Below, one piece after another: positions 1 to 7,576 of a stretch of 64,000 nucleotides of DNA (positions are counted from its first letter, which is position 1; each line of letters begins with the position of its first letter). Under the pieces are notes generated by a model. The model was not told the DNA's origin, did not search any database, and was given only the letters and a program-made list of their open reading frames with translations. A program made the translations under genes and the position numbers. Source of the stretch: Bacillota bacterium. Its GTDB lineage: Bacteria; Bacillota; UBA4882; UBA8346. The DNA lies in NCBI GenBank assembly GCA_023435225.1, contig JAEYRX010000002.1, positions 1 through 64,000 of the forward strand, written 5' to 3'.

Positions 1-127
1 GTAAAACATTCACATCCTTAAAGCCGGCTGTGAATGGCGAAATTCTTGAACTTTTTTCAACATATGAATCAAGGAATATATGTTGCCTGAAAGTTTAAAT
101 CCAAAAAATTTATTGCAACATATATAG
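1..127. repeat. Structured leader repeat, copy 1 (left end cut by window)
   Basis: About 127 bases are nearly the same as 5274-5400. Both copies contain a pair of 10-base inverted arms (ATATATGTTG and CAACATATAT) about 30 bases apart, and the tract AACTTTTTTCA. In copy 2 that tract is the right arm of a longer inverted repeat; in copy 1 the left arm would lie outside the window. Both copies lie upstream of small membrane-protein genes (gap 151 bases here, 25 bases for copy 2). It may be a promoter or leader cassette, or a small mobile palindrome. The function is not known. Confidence 0.7.
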
Positions 128-278
128 CGATGATAATTTATACTTATCTATAAATTTATATAGTCAGCTTCAGATGGGATAAGATGGAATTAAGGGGGGG
201 GGTAAACTTATATTTATTGGGGAAATAATAGGTCTTGATTAACATTATATTGTGTAGAAGTAGAATGGAGGTTTTTTA

Positions 279-758
279 ATGTTTCCGGGAGTACCGGTTG
301 AATATTATTATCCCGCCTTGGCTTTTCTATTATTAGTTTTAGTGGTTTTGTTCGTGCCTAGAGAAGAATTCCGGAAGCTTTTCTGGCTGGCTTTTTTTTG
401 GGGCTATATTATGAGTAAGTTCTTTGCCATTATAATAGGTTCCATTTTACATCTCTATCAATGGAAACATGACATGCCGTTTGAGTTCCTGGGAGCTCCG
501 CACTGGCTGGTTTTTGGTTGGGGATTGGCTTTGATGCTTTATTTTAACTTTATGCCAAAGGCAAAGGAATGGTATGCTTTTCCCATATATTTGTTGATTT
601 TTTCCTTGTCCAGCGCAGCCTTGGATCAAATCTTTCATAATGCTGGGCTCCTGGAATATATCCACTGGAATCCGTTCTACCGTTTTATGTTTGCCATTGC
701 TTGGTTTTATGGAGCGGCCTGGCATTATAATTATCTGGTTTCCAGGGGACGACTATAG
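279..758 (+). CDS. Small polytopic membrane protein, function unknown
   Basis: This gene encodes 159 residues with a strong ribosome site (GGAGG) about 8 bases before the ATG. Hydrophobicity suggests four or five membrane helices, at roughly residues 9-27, 36-58, 74-91, 100-120 and 133-150. Short charged or aromatic loops lie between them (RKLF, YQWKHDMPFEF, NFMPKAKEW). Its size and pattern recall the CBO0543-type small membrane proteins of spore-forming Firmicutes, but no diagnostic motif is visible. It precedes a run of another membrane-protein family with which it shares no clear sequence. It may be transcribed from the leader at 1-127. Confidence 0.7.
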   Translation: MFPGVPVEYYYPALAFLLLVLVVLFVPREEFRKLFWLAFFWGYIMSKFFAIIIGSILHLYQWKHDMPFEFLGAPHWLVFGWGLALMLYFNFMPKAKEWYAFPIYLLIFSLSSAALDQIFHNAGLLEYIHWNPFYRFMFAIAWFYGAAWHYNYLVSRGRL

Positions 759-775
759 TCGATTAGGAGTATTTT

Positions 776-838
776 ATGTTGGGTCATTCCATCTATGAAA
801 TTAACATGGGATTCTTTGCACAAAATACTATTGAATAG
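776..838 (+). pseudogene. C-terminal remnant of the tandem membrane-protein family
   Basis: A 20-codon frame (MLGHSIYEINMGFFAQ...) matches the C-terminal GHSIFGISLGIYAQ segment of the gene at 873-1361. No upstream part of the gene is present. It looks like debris from unequal recombination between paralogues. A similar remnant lies at 9401-9490. Confidence 0.6.
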
Positions 839-872
839 GTACAATCAACTTTCGGATTAGGGAGGAGTTTTC

Positions 873-1361
873 TTGTCCTCCACACTAAAAGACCGGGTTT
901 TGCTCGGCGGGATTGCCGGAATTTTAGCGATAATTACCAGAGATATATATAGCTTATTAGCAAAATATATCGGACTTGCCAAATTTTATGTCTGGAGTAT
1001 AACCGCTGATTTATTTATGGATAAAAAATATGTAGCAAGCTTTTTGGGGCACATAGTTGGGATTTTGGGTGATATTGCATTTGGGATGATGGTTGGGGTC
1101 GTCTTTGATTATTTTATCAAGCGTACTAACACCAAAAATTTTCTAATCAAAAGCTGGGGCATGGGGATGGCTTATTGGCTGCTGCTTTTTGGAATATTGC
1201 TGCATACTTTGCCGGGAAGTCACACGACTGTCCCCGAAGATGCGCTATCCAATTTTAGCGCTTTTATCGGACACTCCATCTTTGGGATCAGTTTGGGGAT
1301 TTATGCCCAAATATTGCTGAAAAAGTTTGGTCTGTTTGAGGAAGGTTGGCGTAGGAGTTAA
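873..1361 (+). CDS. Four-helix membrane protein, tandem family member 1
   Basis: The protein has 162 residues from a TTG start 5 bases after GGAGGAG. It opens with LKDRVLLGGIAG, the family's conserved amphipathic start (K/R-D-R-hydrophobic-GG/GFIAG). Four hydrophobic stretches follow, near residues 8-30, 55-80, 90-110 and 130-150, with a conserved SNFSAFIGHSIFGIS block between the third and fourth. The next gene (1386) is a close paralogue and starts 24 bases on, so the two are probably co-transcribed. Other members are at 5426, 5998 and 9494. I do not know a function. The position near FprA and FNR-type genes may be coincidental. Confidence 0.75.
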   Translation: MSSTLKDRVLLGGIAGILAIITRDIYSLLAKYIGLAKFYVWSITADLFMDKKYVASFLGHIVGILGDIAFGMMVGVVFDYFIKRTNTKNFLIKSWGMGMAYWLLLFGILLHTLPGSHTTVPEDALSNFSAFIGHSIFGISLGIYAQILLKKFGLFEEGWRRS

Positions 1362-1385
1362 ATCGTCAAAAGGAGACCTATTTTT

Positions 1386-1862
1386 ATGTATACATTAAAA
1401 GATCGAGTTATCTTGGGAGGAATCTCCGGTATCGCAGGACTTCTTATGCGCGATCTTTATTGTTTTTTTGCAAGAGGTATTGGGTTTGCCAAGTATTATT
1501 GCTGGAATATCTCTGCCGACCTTTTTATGAATGGAAAAGAAGTCATAACTTTTTTGGGAACTGTGGTCGGATTTCTAGCAGATATTGTGTTTGGAGCCAT
1601 ATTAGGTGTTACCTTCGTTTACTTATTAAAAATAACCAACTCCAAAAATATAATCATTAAGGGATGGGGGTTTGGGGTGGTTATCTGGTTGTTCCTTTTT
1701 GGTATCCTGATCCATAGTTTACCGGGGGTTCAAACAACAATGCCCCAGGATGCCATGTCTAATTTTAGCGCTTTTTTTGGGCATTCCATCTTCGGGATTA
1801 CGATCGGTATATTAATTCAAACATTGTTTGCTAAGTTTGGTTTGCTATACTCCGGTGATTAA
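1386..1862 (+). CDS. Four-helix membrane protein, tandem family member 2
   Basis: This 158-residue protein has an ATG start behind AAAAGGAG. It is a close paralogue of 873-1361: the opening LKDRVILGGISG, the ISADLFMNGK loop, and the SNFSAFFGHSIFGIT block near residue 130 line up without gaps. Four membrane helices are predicted by eye. A perfect 16-bp hairpin follows the stop, so this is probably the end of a two-gene transcript. The function is unknown. Confidence 0.75.
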   Translation: MYTLKDRVILGGISGIAGLLMRDLYCFFARGIGFAKYYCWNISADLFMNGKEVITFLGTVVGFLADIVFGAILGVTFVYLLKITNSKNIIIKGWGFGVVIWLFLFGILIHSLPGVQTTMPQDAMSNFSAFFGHSIFGITIGILIQTLFAKFGLLYSGD

Positions 1863-1875
1863 ACCTATCGATTTT

Positions 1876-1915
1876 CCTATCGGGAAACGCTGGCTTTAAA
1901 GCGTTTCCCGATAGG
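1876..1915 (+). terminator. Strong hairpin after membrane-protein pair
   Basis: A perfect 16-bp stem (CCTATCGGGAAACGCT and its complement) encloses an 8-base loop, 13 bases after the stop of the gene ending at 1862. The downstream tract is only moderately T-rich (CTTGTTTCTATT), so termination is likely but not certain. Confidence 0.65.
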
Positions 1916-1965
1916 CTTGTTTCTATTATTAACCACTGGAGTAATAGATGACAGGGGTTGGAAAA

Positions 1966-2026
1966 ATGAAATTTGAGATAACGGACCGATTAACCCATCA
2001 CGGGTCTGGCCGGATGGCCGCTTGTT
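1966..2026 (+). pseudogene. N-terminal remnant of the membrane-protein family
   Basis: The bases match the start of the gene at 9494 (MKFEMTDRLTQ...). After the tenth codon there is a deletion and frame change, then about 20 further matching bases (GGGT.TGGCCGG.TGGCCG). The match stops at about 2026, where an unrelated GC-rich segment begins. This is a broken copy joined to foreign sequence. Confidence 0.6.
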
Positions 2027-2230
2027 GAACTGGAAGCTCATCCAATCCGGCAAGGTTCATCTCGGCGCATCTGGGCTTTAGCGCCGAAGCTCTGGTACTT
2101 ACGGGGCCGATTCAAGTACACCTTGGGGGAGCAGAACCAGGACGGTTCAAGATCGGCGGTCCAAGGAGGGAATACCGCCGATAGAGTAAGAGAGAGGTCT
2201 ACGCACTAGTTTCTTACATTAAGAACTAAA
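2027..2230. other. GC-rich structured segment without a convincing gene
   Basis: Roughly 200 bases are distinctly richer in G+C than the surroundings. They contain two perfect hairpins: TCGGCGC/GCGCCGA near 2071-2096 and ATCGGCGGT/ACCGCCGAT near 2152-2183. All frames are short. It may be a structured RNA ending at the terminator at 2288-2319, or a relic of an inserted element. I do not recognise an RNA family. Confidence 0.4.
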
Positions 2231-2287
2231 TCATTAAAAGGTTTAAAGTCGAGATAAAAAAAGGGATAACTGTATTAATCCGCTTCG

Positions 2288-2319
2288 AAAAAAACTGTGA
2301 TTCGAGTCACGGTTTTTTT
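2288..2319 (+). terminator. Rho-independent terminator
   Basis: The stem AAAAAACTGTGA/TCACGGTTTTTTT has a short TTCGAG loop and a run of seven T. No gene lies immediately upstream. It could end a transcript coming from the GC-rich segment at 2027-2230, or act as an attenuator ahead of the cupin gene. Confidence 0.7.
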
Positions 2320-2380
2320 CTTATGTTTTTACTATAATTAAATCATAAAGGAAATAAAACTTCGCGAAGGAGGCGTTAAT

Positions 2381-2701
2381 ATGGAAGTAATTAAACTGTC
2401 AGAACAACAAACAGTTGTCAATCCCCGGGGAATTAACGTTAAACATTTGATTGACCGTAATGATGTGGCGGTATCCAATGTAATCCTACAGCCGGGGCAA
2501 AGTTTACCGGCGCACACCACACCCGTAGATGTCTTCTTTTATGTAATCGCCGGAAAAGGAAAGGTGCTTCTCGGTAAGGAAGTAGCTGAAGTTGAGGCTA
2601 CCAACATGATAGTAAGTCCAGCCGGAATTCCTCATGGATTAACTGCGGATGAGAGAAATGTTTTTAGCGTGATGGTTGTAAAAACACCCAATCCTAAATG
2701 A
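2381..2701 (+). CDS. Small single-domain cupin protein
   Basis: This gene encodes 106 residues with a strong ribosome site (AAGGAGG) before the ATG. The cupin_2 barrel is evident: motif 1 around residues 38-58 (QPGQSLPAHTTPVDVFFYVIAGKG, with His46 and the following glycine turn) and motif 2 near residues 77-88 (VSPAGIPHGL, His84). The motif-1 second His and Glu are replaced (TTPVDVF), so metal binding may be incomplete. Proteins of this size are usually cytosolic small-molecule binding or isomerase-like cupins. It sits upstream of a hemerythrin fragment and FprA, which suggests a redox or anaerobe-stress context. Confidence 0.8.
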   Translation: MEVIKLSEQQTVVNPRGINVKHLIDRNDVAVSNVILQPGQSLPAHTTPVDVFFYVIAGKGKVLLGKEVAEVEATNMIVSPAGIPHGLTADERNVFSVMVVKTPNPK

Positions 2702-2768
2702 TTTTAATTAACTAGGCAGTATAAAGCTATCAAAACTATAAAATCTATAACGAAAGAAGGTTTTGAAG

Positions 2769-2921
2769 ATGACCAATGCTACAACTATTAATCCGATTAA
2801 TGAGTTGAAAGACGAACATCAAGCCGTAAAACTAACCTTAAGGATATTAGGGGAAATTTCAACCAGACTTATGAAAAGTGAAAAAGTGGGGAGCCGACAA
2901 ATCTCTCTTTTGATAATTTAG
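2769..2921 (+). pseudogene. Truncated hemerythrin (HHE) domain protein
   Basis: A 50-codon frame preceded by GAAAGAAGG reads MTNATTINPIN then ELKDEHQAVKLTLRILGEIS, which matches the first helix of HHE cation-binding (hemerythrin-like) proteins, including the first His of the diiron site. The frame then ends after VGSRQISLLII, while family members run to 150-190 residues with several further His/Glu ligands. The remaining ligands are absent, so the product cannot form the diiron centre. It is probably a 3'-truncated gene. The neighbouring fprA makes an original oxygen or NO-related role plausible. Confidence 0.65.
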
Positions 2922-2952
2922 GGTAGGCTCATTAGGATGAAAAGGAGGGTTT

Positions 2953-4155
2953 ATGATGGGCTTTAAAATTAATAATCATGTTACTTGGGTTGGTAAAGTG
3001 GATTGGGAGCTTCGGAGCTTTCATGGGGAAGAATACTCGACCCATCGGGGTTCTTCCTATAATTCCTATTTGGTGAAAGATGAAAAAATTGCTTTAATTG
3101 ATACTGTCTGGCAGCCTTTTGCCAAAGAATTTATTGAAAACTTAAAAAAAGAGATTGACTTGAACCGGATTGATTACATCATTGCCAACCATGCGGAGAT
3201 CGATCACAGCGGCGCTTTGCCGGAACTGATGAAGTTAATACCCGATACTCCAATATATTGTACTGAAAATGGTATTAAATCATTGAAAGGTCATTACCAT
3301 CAGGATTGGAATTTCATTCCGGTTAAAACAGGCGAGAAGCTGTCATTGGGCGCACAGGAGTTAATTTTTGTGGAGGCCCGGATGCTCCATTGGCCGGATA
3401 GTATGTTCTGCTATCTGACAGGTGATAACGTTCTTTTCAGCAACGACGCCTTTGGTCAGCATTATGCCGCGGAATTTCATTACAATGACCAGGTTGACCA
3501 AGCGGAGTTGTTTCAGGAAGCTATCAAATACTATGCAAACATTTTAACGCCTTTTAGTAGATTGGTGGAGAATAAGATCAATGAAGTGCTTAGCTTAAAT
3601 TTACCGGTTGGTATGATCTGCCCTAGTCATGGTATCATTTGGCGTAAGGAGCCATTACAGATTGTCAATCAATACTTGGAATGGGCTAAAGATTACCAGG
3701 AGGAGCAAGTAACGATTATTTATGACACGATGTGGAATAGTACCCGGAAAATAGCCGAGGCGATAGGACAAGGAATTAAGCTCGCCAATCCGGAGACTGC
3801 AGTAAAGCTTTTTAACTCAGCCCGTTCTGATAAGAACGACGTCATAACTGAAGTGTTTAAGTCAAAAAAATTGCTGGTCGGTTCACCAACGGTGAACCGA
3901 GGGATTCTTTCGTCGGTTGCCGGAATTTTAGAGGAAATAAAAGGATTGGGTTTCAAACAAAAAAAAGCAGCAGCGTTTGGTAGTTATGGCTGGAGCGGTG
4001 AATCAGTGAAAGTAATCAATGAAAAGTTGGCGGATGCCGGTTTTGAATTAATGAATGATGGTTTGAAAATAGTCTGGAACCCGGATGAATCCAGCTTGGA
4101 GGAATGCATCGCCTTTGGGAAAAAGGTGGGAGAAAGTATAAAAAAGACAAATTGA
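2953..4155 (+). CDS. fprA: Flavodiiron protein FprA (A-type flavoprotein, O2/NO reductase)
   Basis: The protein has 400 residues. The N-terminal metallo-beta-lactamase-like domain has the diiron ligand set: H80-x-E82-x-D84-H85 (NHAEIDHSG), H146 (MLHWPDSM), D165 (SNDAFGQH) and H226 (CPSHGIIW). From about residue 253 a flavodoxin domain follows, with an FMN phosphate loop at DTMWNSTRKIAEAI and a GSYGWSGE loop near 340. This is the standard two-domain length. Such enzymes reduce O2 to water and/or NO to N2O in the cytosol of anaerobes, taking electrons from rubredoxin, which is not seen here. The start has two adjacent ATG codons (2953 or 2956) after GGAGGG. A convergent FNR-type gene follows. 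Confidence 0.93.
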   Translation: MMGFKINNHVTWVGKVDWELRSFHGEEYSTHRGSSYNSYLVKDEKIALIDTVWQPFAKEFIENLKKEIDLNRIDYIIANHAEIDHSGALPELMKLIPDTPIYCTENGIKSLKGHYHQDWNFIPVKTGEKLSLGAQELIFVEARMLHWPDSMFCYLTGDNVLFSNDAFGQHYAAEFHYNDQVDQAELFQEAIKYYANILTPFSRLVENKINEVLSLNLPVGMICPSHGIIWRKEPLQIVNQYLEWAKDYQEEQVTIIYDTMWNSTRKIAEAIGQGIKLANPETAVKLFNSARSDKNDVITEVFKSKKLLVGSPTVNRGILSSVAGILEEIKGLGFKQKKAAAFGSYGWSGESVKVINEKLADAGFELMNDGLKIVWNPDESSLEECIAFGKKVGESIKKTN

Positions 4156-4193
4156 GTTTTGTTGCTATGGAATGAATGGAGGAATAATAAAAG

Positions 4194-4919
4194 CTAAATC
4201 AACTGACAAGTATCCTCCAAAAATTTTTCATTAATAATCCGTATTTTTTTATTACCAATTAAATCGATAATTCCTGTTTCCTTAAGCGCATTCAGTTTCC
4301 GGGAAACCGTCTCCCGGGTTAATCCGATGTAATTTGCCATCTCTTCGCGGTTTAACGGCAGATCAATGAGTAATGTCCCATCCGGTTGTTTTTTACCGTA
4401 CTTGTTGCGAAATTCGATTAGCATCATACAAATCCGGTTATCAGTTTCCCGGGGACTGATATTACCGATTAAGTTCTCTAATTTATCGATCCGCCCGCAT
4501 AATTTCTCCATTATTTTGATACTAATGGCGGGATATTGCAATAATAATTGACGGAATTCACGCCCGGTAATCATGCATACTAAAGTATCCTCCATGGCTT
4601 CGGCATTGTAATCAGCCAGTTTTTGTTTTAAGAAGAGATTTCTTTCTCCTAAAAAGTCTCCTTCCCCCAGGATATATAATATTTGTTCTTTACCGTCCAG
4701 CGAATTACGGTAAACTTTCACTTTACCATGGTTTATTAAAAGCAGGTTTTCTAAAGGTTCTCCTTCCCGGCAGATTAAGCCGGCTTTGGAGTATTTTTTT
4801 TGATTAATTAAAGAAATGATTTTTTGGAGTTCTTCTTCATTGAGAGTAGCGAAAATCGGCACCTTACGGGTACAAGGTTGATGGAAGTGGCAATTGCAGT
4901 AATAGATTTGAGTAGACAT
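4194..4919 (-). CDS. CRP/FNR-family transcription regulator
   Basis: This 241-residue protein has a cyclic-nucleotide-binding-type beta-barrel at about residues 19-135 and a C-terminal winged helix at about 155-235. The recognition helix reads LTRETVSRKLNAL, carrying the E..SR triad typical of FNR-type regulators that read TTGAT half-sites. The N-terminus has a cysteine cluster (C8, C10, C16), with further cysteines at the barrel (AGLICREGE, DTLVCMITG). This could hold an Fe-S cluster or redox switch, although the spacing differs from E. coli FNR. It is convergent with fprA. A sigma-A type promoter is visible upstream. It is probably an oxygen, NO or redox sensor, by inference. Confidence 0.88.
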   Translation of the reverse strand: MSTQIYYCNCHFHQPCTRKVPIFATLNEEELQKIISLINQKKYSKAGLICREGEPLENLLLINHGKVKVYRNSLDGKEQILYILGEGDFLGERNLFLKQKLADYNAEAMEDTLVCMITGREFRQLLLQYPAISIKIMEKLCGRIDKLENLIGNISPRETDNRICMMLIEFRNKYGKKQPDGTLLIDLPLNREEMANYIGLTRETVSRKLNALKETGIIDLIGNKKIRIINEKFLEDTCQLI

Positions 4920-4949
4920 TTTTTAAACTCCGTTATTAGAGGTTCACTT

Positions 4950-4979
4950 ATTATATATTTTATCATAAAAGTATATCAA
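4950..4979 (-). promoter_or_regulatory. Promoter of the FNR-like gene
   Basis: On the minus strand TTGATA (4979-4974) and TATAAT (4955-4950) are separated by 18 bases, about 30 bases before the start codon. The match to a housekeeping sigma-factor promoter is good. Confidence 0.7.
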
Positions 4980-5252
4980 ATAAAAAAAGATGGGCCAAGA
5001 ATTTTTACTGTCGTTAACGTGATAATGTCACCTTGGAATTATTCAGTGAAAATGTCACTGATATAAAATAGAAGGGCATGTTCTTTGTTCCGCGACTAGG
5101 ACCGAATTCTTATTGCCGGAGACGAATTTTCAACTGAGAGTCTTTGTTATCCATAGTAACCAGAAAAGTATCGGGTCAGAGTTCTGGAGGTTGCAGTTTG
5201 ATAGGACCAGATTGGAATATTTTCTTGTTATTTAGGAAAAAAATAAGCATAT

Positions 5253-5400
5253 ATATGATGAAAAAAGTTTTGGGTAAAACATCCACATCCTTAAGGCCGG
5301 TTGTGAATGGCAAATAGTTGAACTTTTTTCATCATATGAATCAAGGAATATATGTTGCCTTGAAAGTATGCATCCAAAAAACTTATTTCAACATATATAG
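5253..5400. repeat. Structured leader repeat, copy 2, with 17-bp inverted arms
   Basis: The outer arms ATATGATGAAAAAAGTT (5253-5269) and AACTTTTTTCATCATAT (5321-5337) are perfect complements. A second inverted pair lies at 5348-5357 and 5389-5398. Bases 5274-5400 match 1-127 of the window. The element ends 25 bases before the TTG start of the next membrane-protein gene, so it forms that gene's leader. The gap between the FNR promoter and this element (4980-5252) shows nothing recognisable. Confidence 0.75.
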
Positions 5401-5425
5401 ATAGTTTTATTAAAGGAGAATCAAA

Positions 5426-5878
5426 TTGAAAGACAAGTTAACGGTTGGTTTTATTTCGGGAGTAATTGGCGGAGTATGTATGAACCTTTTTGATTTAATT
5501 TTAGTCTATCTGTTCCGCTACTCTGATGTCCGTTATATTGATTATACAGCTATTTATATATTTGGAAACACACCTGTTTATTGGATTGACACTCTTTTTG
5601 CGTTGTTGATCCATATTTTTTTTACTGGTTTGCTCGGTATAGTTTTTATTTATCTTTTATCCATAATTTCCAACAGGAATCTCTTATTTAAAGGTGGGAT
5701 TTTCGGAGTTACCGCTTGGTTTATCTTTTATTCAACCGGTTTTTTGCATCAAGTGCCTTTATTTGTAAAAACGAGTTGGCCGACAGCGGTTAGCGATGTT
5801 ATTACTAGTATTGTTTACGGTTTAATATTAGCCATAACACTACAAAGATTGGCAATAAAGTATTTAGGGAAGCGCTGA
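5426..5878 (+). CDS. Four-helix membrane protein, tandem family member 3
   Basis: The gene encodes 150 residues from a TTG start 7 bases after AAAGGAG. It opens with MKDKLTVGFISGVIGGV, has a YIDYTAIYIFGNTP loop near residue 40, a third helix ending LLSIISNRNLLFKGG, and a final helix after TAVSDVITSIVYG. It aligns over its length with 5998-6438. The last two codons and the TGA stop (AAG-CGC-TGA) belong to the MITE inserted at 5868, so the original C-terminus has probably been replaced. The function is unknown. Confidence 0.75.
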   Translation: MKDKLTVGFISGVIGGVCMNLFDLILVYLFRYSDVRYIDYTAIYIFGNTPVYWIDTLFALLIHIFFTGLLGIVFIYLLSIISNRNLLFKGGIFGVTAWFIFYSTGFLHQVPLFVKTSWPTAVSDVITSIVYGLILAITLQRLAIKYLGKR

Positions 5879-5965
5879 TTAATCCGATTTTGTGCAAGCA
5901 AATATGCGGTATTAGGCATTTTGCGAAGCACAAAATCGTTACTTATTCAATTAATCAGCGCTTCC
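5868..5965. mobile_element. 98-bp palindromic MITE, copy 1
   Basis: The terminal inverted repeats are GGAAGCGCTGATTAAT and ATTAATCAGCGCTTCC, with a conserved core containing GCAAATATGCGGTATTAGGC. The left flank is TTAG and the right flank TTTG, a decayed 4-bp YTAR-type duplication. It supplies the stop codon of the gene to its left. Confidence 0.85.
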
Positions 5966-5997
5966 TTTGACATTGAGAATGGAAGGGGAATATTATA

Positions 5998-6438
5998 ATG
6001 AGAGATCGGTTTACCATAGGGTTTATTGCGGGTATTGCCGGTGGAATAGTGCAAGTTGTAATAGATTTTGCTTTGGAAGCCTTCCATCTGGGAAAAATTC
6101 GTTATTTGGATTATGCTGCTATAATTATTTACGGTAATAAACCTACTTTTTGGTTTGATACCGTATTTGCCCAATTAATGTATATTGGATTTACTGGTTT
6201 TGCGGGTATAATGTTCGCCTATTTAATAATGAAGGTTTCAAGCAAAAACTATTTATTAAAAGGCTGGTTGTTTGCAATTGGATTTTGGTTTTCGATTTAC
6301 GCAGTTGGAATGATGTATAAGGTGCCGTTAATGTATAAAGTTCCTTGGCAGGAAGCGGTCTCAAATTTTATTTCCACTTCTTTTTTTGGCTTGGTATCGG
6401 CGGGAGTTTTCCATCAATTAACTAAAAAAATTACCTGA
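5998..6438 (+). CDS. Four-helix membrane protein, tandem family member 4
   Basis: The protein has 146 residues with an ATG start behind GGAAGGGG. It follows the family pattern closely: MRDRFTIGFIAGIAGGI at the start, RYLDYAAIIIYGNKP at about residue 40, a helix ending AYLIMKVSSKNYLLKGW, then the final SNFISTSFFGLVSAGVF block. Four helices are predicted. A truncated further copy follows 20 bases on (6459-6623). The function is unknown. Confidence 0.75.
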   Translation: MRDRFTIGFIAGIAGGIVQVVIDFALEAFHLGKIRYLDYAAIIIYGNKPTFWFDTVFAQLMYIGFTGFAGIMFAYLIMKVSSKNYLLKGWLFAIGFWFSIYAVGMMYKVPLMYKVPWQEAVSNFISTSFFGLVSAGVFHQLTKKIT

Positions 6439-6458
6439 ATATTTGGAGCTAACATTCC

Positions 6459-6623
6459 TTGCATGAAAAAATTATTCGGAGTTTTATAGCCGGAGTGATT
6501 GGTGGAGTAGTCAAGGATATAATCGATTTGACTCTGTATTATGGTTTTCATTTTGTAAATTACCGTTACCTGGATTTTGAGGCAATGATACGAAAAAGCT
6601 TAGCAAGGTTTAAATACATTTAA
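6459..6623 (+). pseudogene. Truncated membrane-protein family member
   Basis: A 54-codon frame from TTG, preceded by GGAG, reads ...KIIRSFIAGVIGGVVKDIIDL then FVNYRYLDFEAMIRKSLARFKYI and stops. It matches only the first third of the family (first helix plus the RYLDF loop). It is probably a deletion remnant and may still be translated. Confidence 0.6.
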
Positions 6624-6633
6624 TTGAACAGAA

Positions 6634-6663
6634 TCCATTTAATTATTATATTTCAATTAAATG
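6634..6663. other. AT-rich hairpin left of MITE copy 2
   Basis: CCATTTAATT and AATTAAATGG form 10-bp arms around a short loop. It lies in the 459-base gap before the GreA-like gene. That gap also holds MITE copy 2 and a terminator-like hairpin, and otherwise shows no gene. Confidence 0.4.
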
Positions 6664-6760
6664 GAACATGATTCCACCATTTACAACCGTTGTATAATAT
6701 GATAGAATGTTTCCAGAGAGATATTTCGTTGAAAGCGAAATTTTCTTGCATTTTTGTTAG

Positions 6761-6858
6761 GGAAGCGCTGATTAATCCGATTTTGTGCGAGCAAATATGC
6801 GGTATTAGGCATTTTGCGAAGCGCAAAATCGTCACTTATTCAATTAATCAGCGCTTCC
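6761..6858. mobile_element. 98-bp palindromic MITE, copy 2, intact with TTAG duplication
   Basis: A complete copy with 16-base terminal inverted repeats. It is flanked by TTAG at 6757-6760 and TTAG at 6859-6862, a perfect 4-bp target duplication of the YTAR type used by IS5-group transposases. No transposase is encoded, so it must have been moved in trans. Confidence 0.9.
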
Positions 6859-6906
6859 TTAGGATAATTTTTACGTTAAATGGATTGAATAATTAAATAC
6901 GATAAA

Positions 6907-6937
6907 AAGGACATTCGACTATGGGCGAAATGTCCTT
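6907..6937 (+). terminator. Terminator-like hairpin
   Basis: The arms AAGGACATT and AATGTCCTT enclose a 13-base loop and are followed by CTGCTTTATTT. It probably ends transcription arriving from the membrane-protein cluster. Confidence 0.5.
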
Positions 6938-7033
6938 CTGCTTTATTTAGGGTCCTTTTACATTAAATGGGTTTTTATTGTAGAATTAATAATAATTTCC
7001 CATATTTATGGCATTTTTACTGGTAGTATACAC

Positions 7034-7039
7034 TATAAT
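7034..7039 (+). promoter_or_regulatory. Likely -10 element of the GreA-like gene
   Basis: A perfect TATAAT lies 44 bases before the start codon. No good -35 hexamer is visible at 16-18 bases, so this is a weak call. Confidence 0.35.
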
Positions 7040-7082
7040 GTAAAATTCATATAAAATCAGGGCTTTAAGAAAGGAGTTACTG

Positions 7083-7529
7083 ATGAATCAACCAATTTAC
7101 CTAAATAAACCGGCTTTCAATTTATTGCTTTCCAATCTTTTGAAGATTGAGGAGGATGCTAATGAAATCATTGCTGACTTCTTTTTAGAACCTTCAAAAG
7201 AAGCCGAAGATATTAGACGGCTTTTAAATGAATATATAAGTAAGCTGGACAGTATGATCCGCAATGTTACCACTATTGAAACAGCCGGTGACGATTTTCC
7301 ATATGTAGTTGTTGGCAGTGAAGTAACAGTTGAGGATTTTTGCAGCGGTATGACCTATTGTTATAAATTAACTTCACCACATAACAATAAGATCGATTAC
7401 AATGATATCTCTTTTTTATCGCCAATGGGTAAAGCTTTATTGTTTAAAAAGGTAAATGAAATTTTTACTGTGGAGGCGCCGGGAGGCATTTATAAATATA
7501 AAGTTTTAGCAATAAGGATATTTTGCTAA
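7083..7529 (+). CDS. GreA/Rnk-family transcription factor-like protein
   Basis: This 148-residue protein starts with ATG behind AAAGGAG. The C-terminal half (about residues 76-146) is a GreA/GreB-type FKBP-like domain: VVVGSEVTVED, then DISFLSPMGKALLFKKVNEIFTVEAPGGIYKYKVLAI. The latter matches the conserved SPLGKALLGK...V..PGG...Y.V pattern. The N-terminal half is a short charged helical region rather than the full 80-residue GreA coiled coil, so it may be a Rnk-like or Gre-like factor acting at the RNA polymerase secondary channel. The stop codon TAA lies inside the CTAA target site of a MITE fragment that begins at the next base. Confidence 0.8.
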   Translation: MNQPIYLNKPAFNLLLSNLLKIEEDANEIIADFFLEPSKEAEDIRRLLNEYISKLDSMIRNVTTIETAGDDFPYVVVGSEVTVEDFCSGMTYCYKLTSPHNNKIDYNDISFLSPMGKALLFKKVNEIFTVEAPGGIYKYKVLAIRIFC

Positions 7530-7576
7530 GGAAGCGCTGATTAATCCGATTTTGTGTGAGCAAATATGCGGTATTA
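7530..7576. mobile_element. Left-half MITE fragment, copy 3
   Basis: Forty-seven bases match the left arm and part of the core of the 98-bp element, then the match stops at GGTATTA. CTAA precedes it. The right half is lost. The apparent ATG of the following antiporter gene lies within this fragment. Confidence 0.8.
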
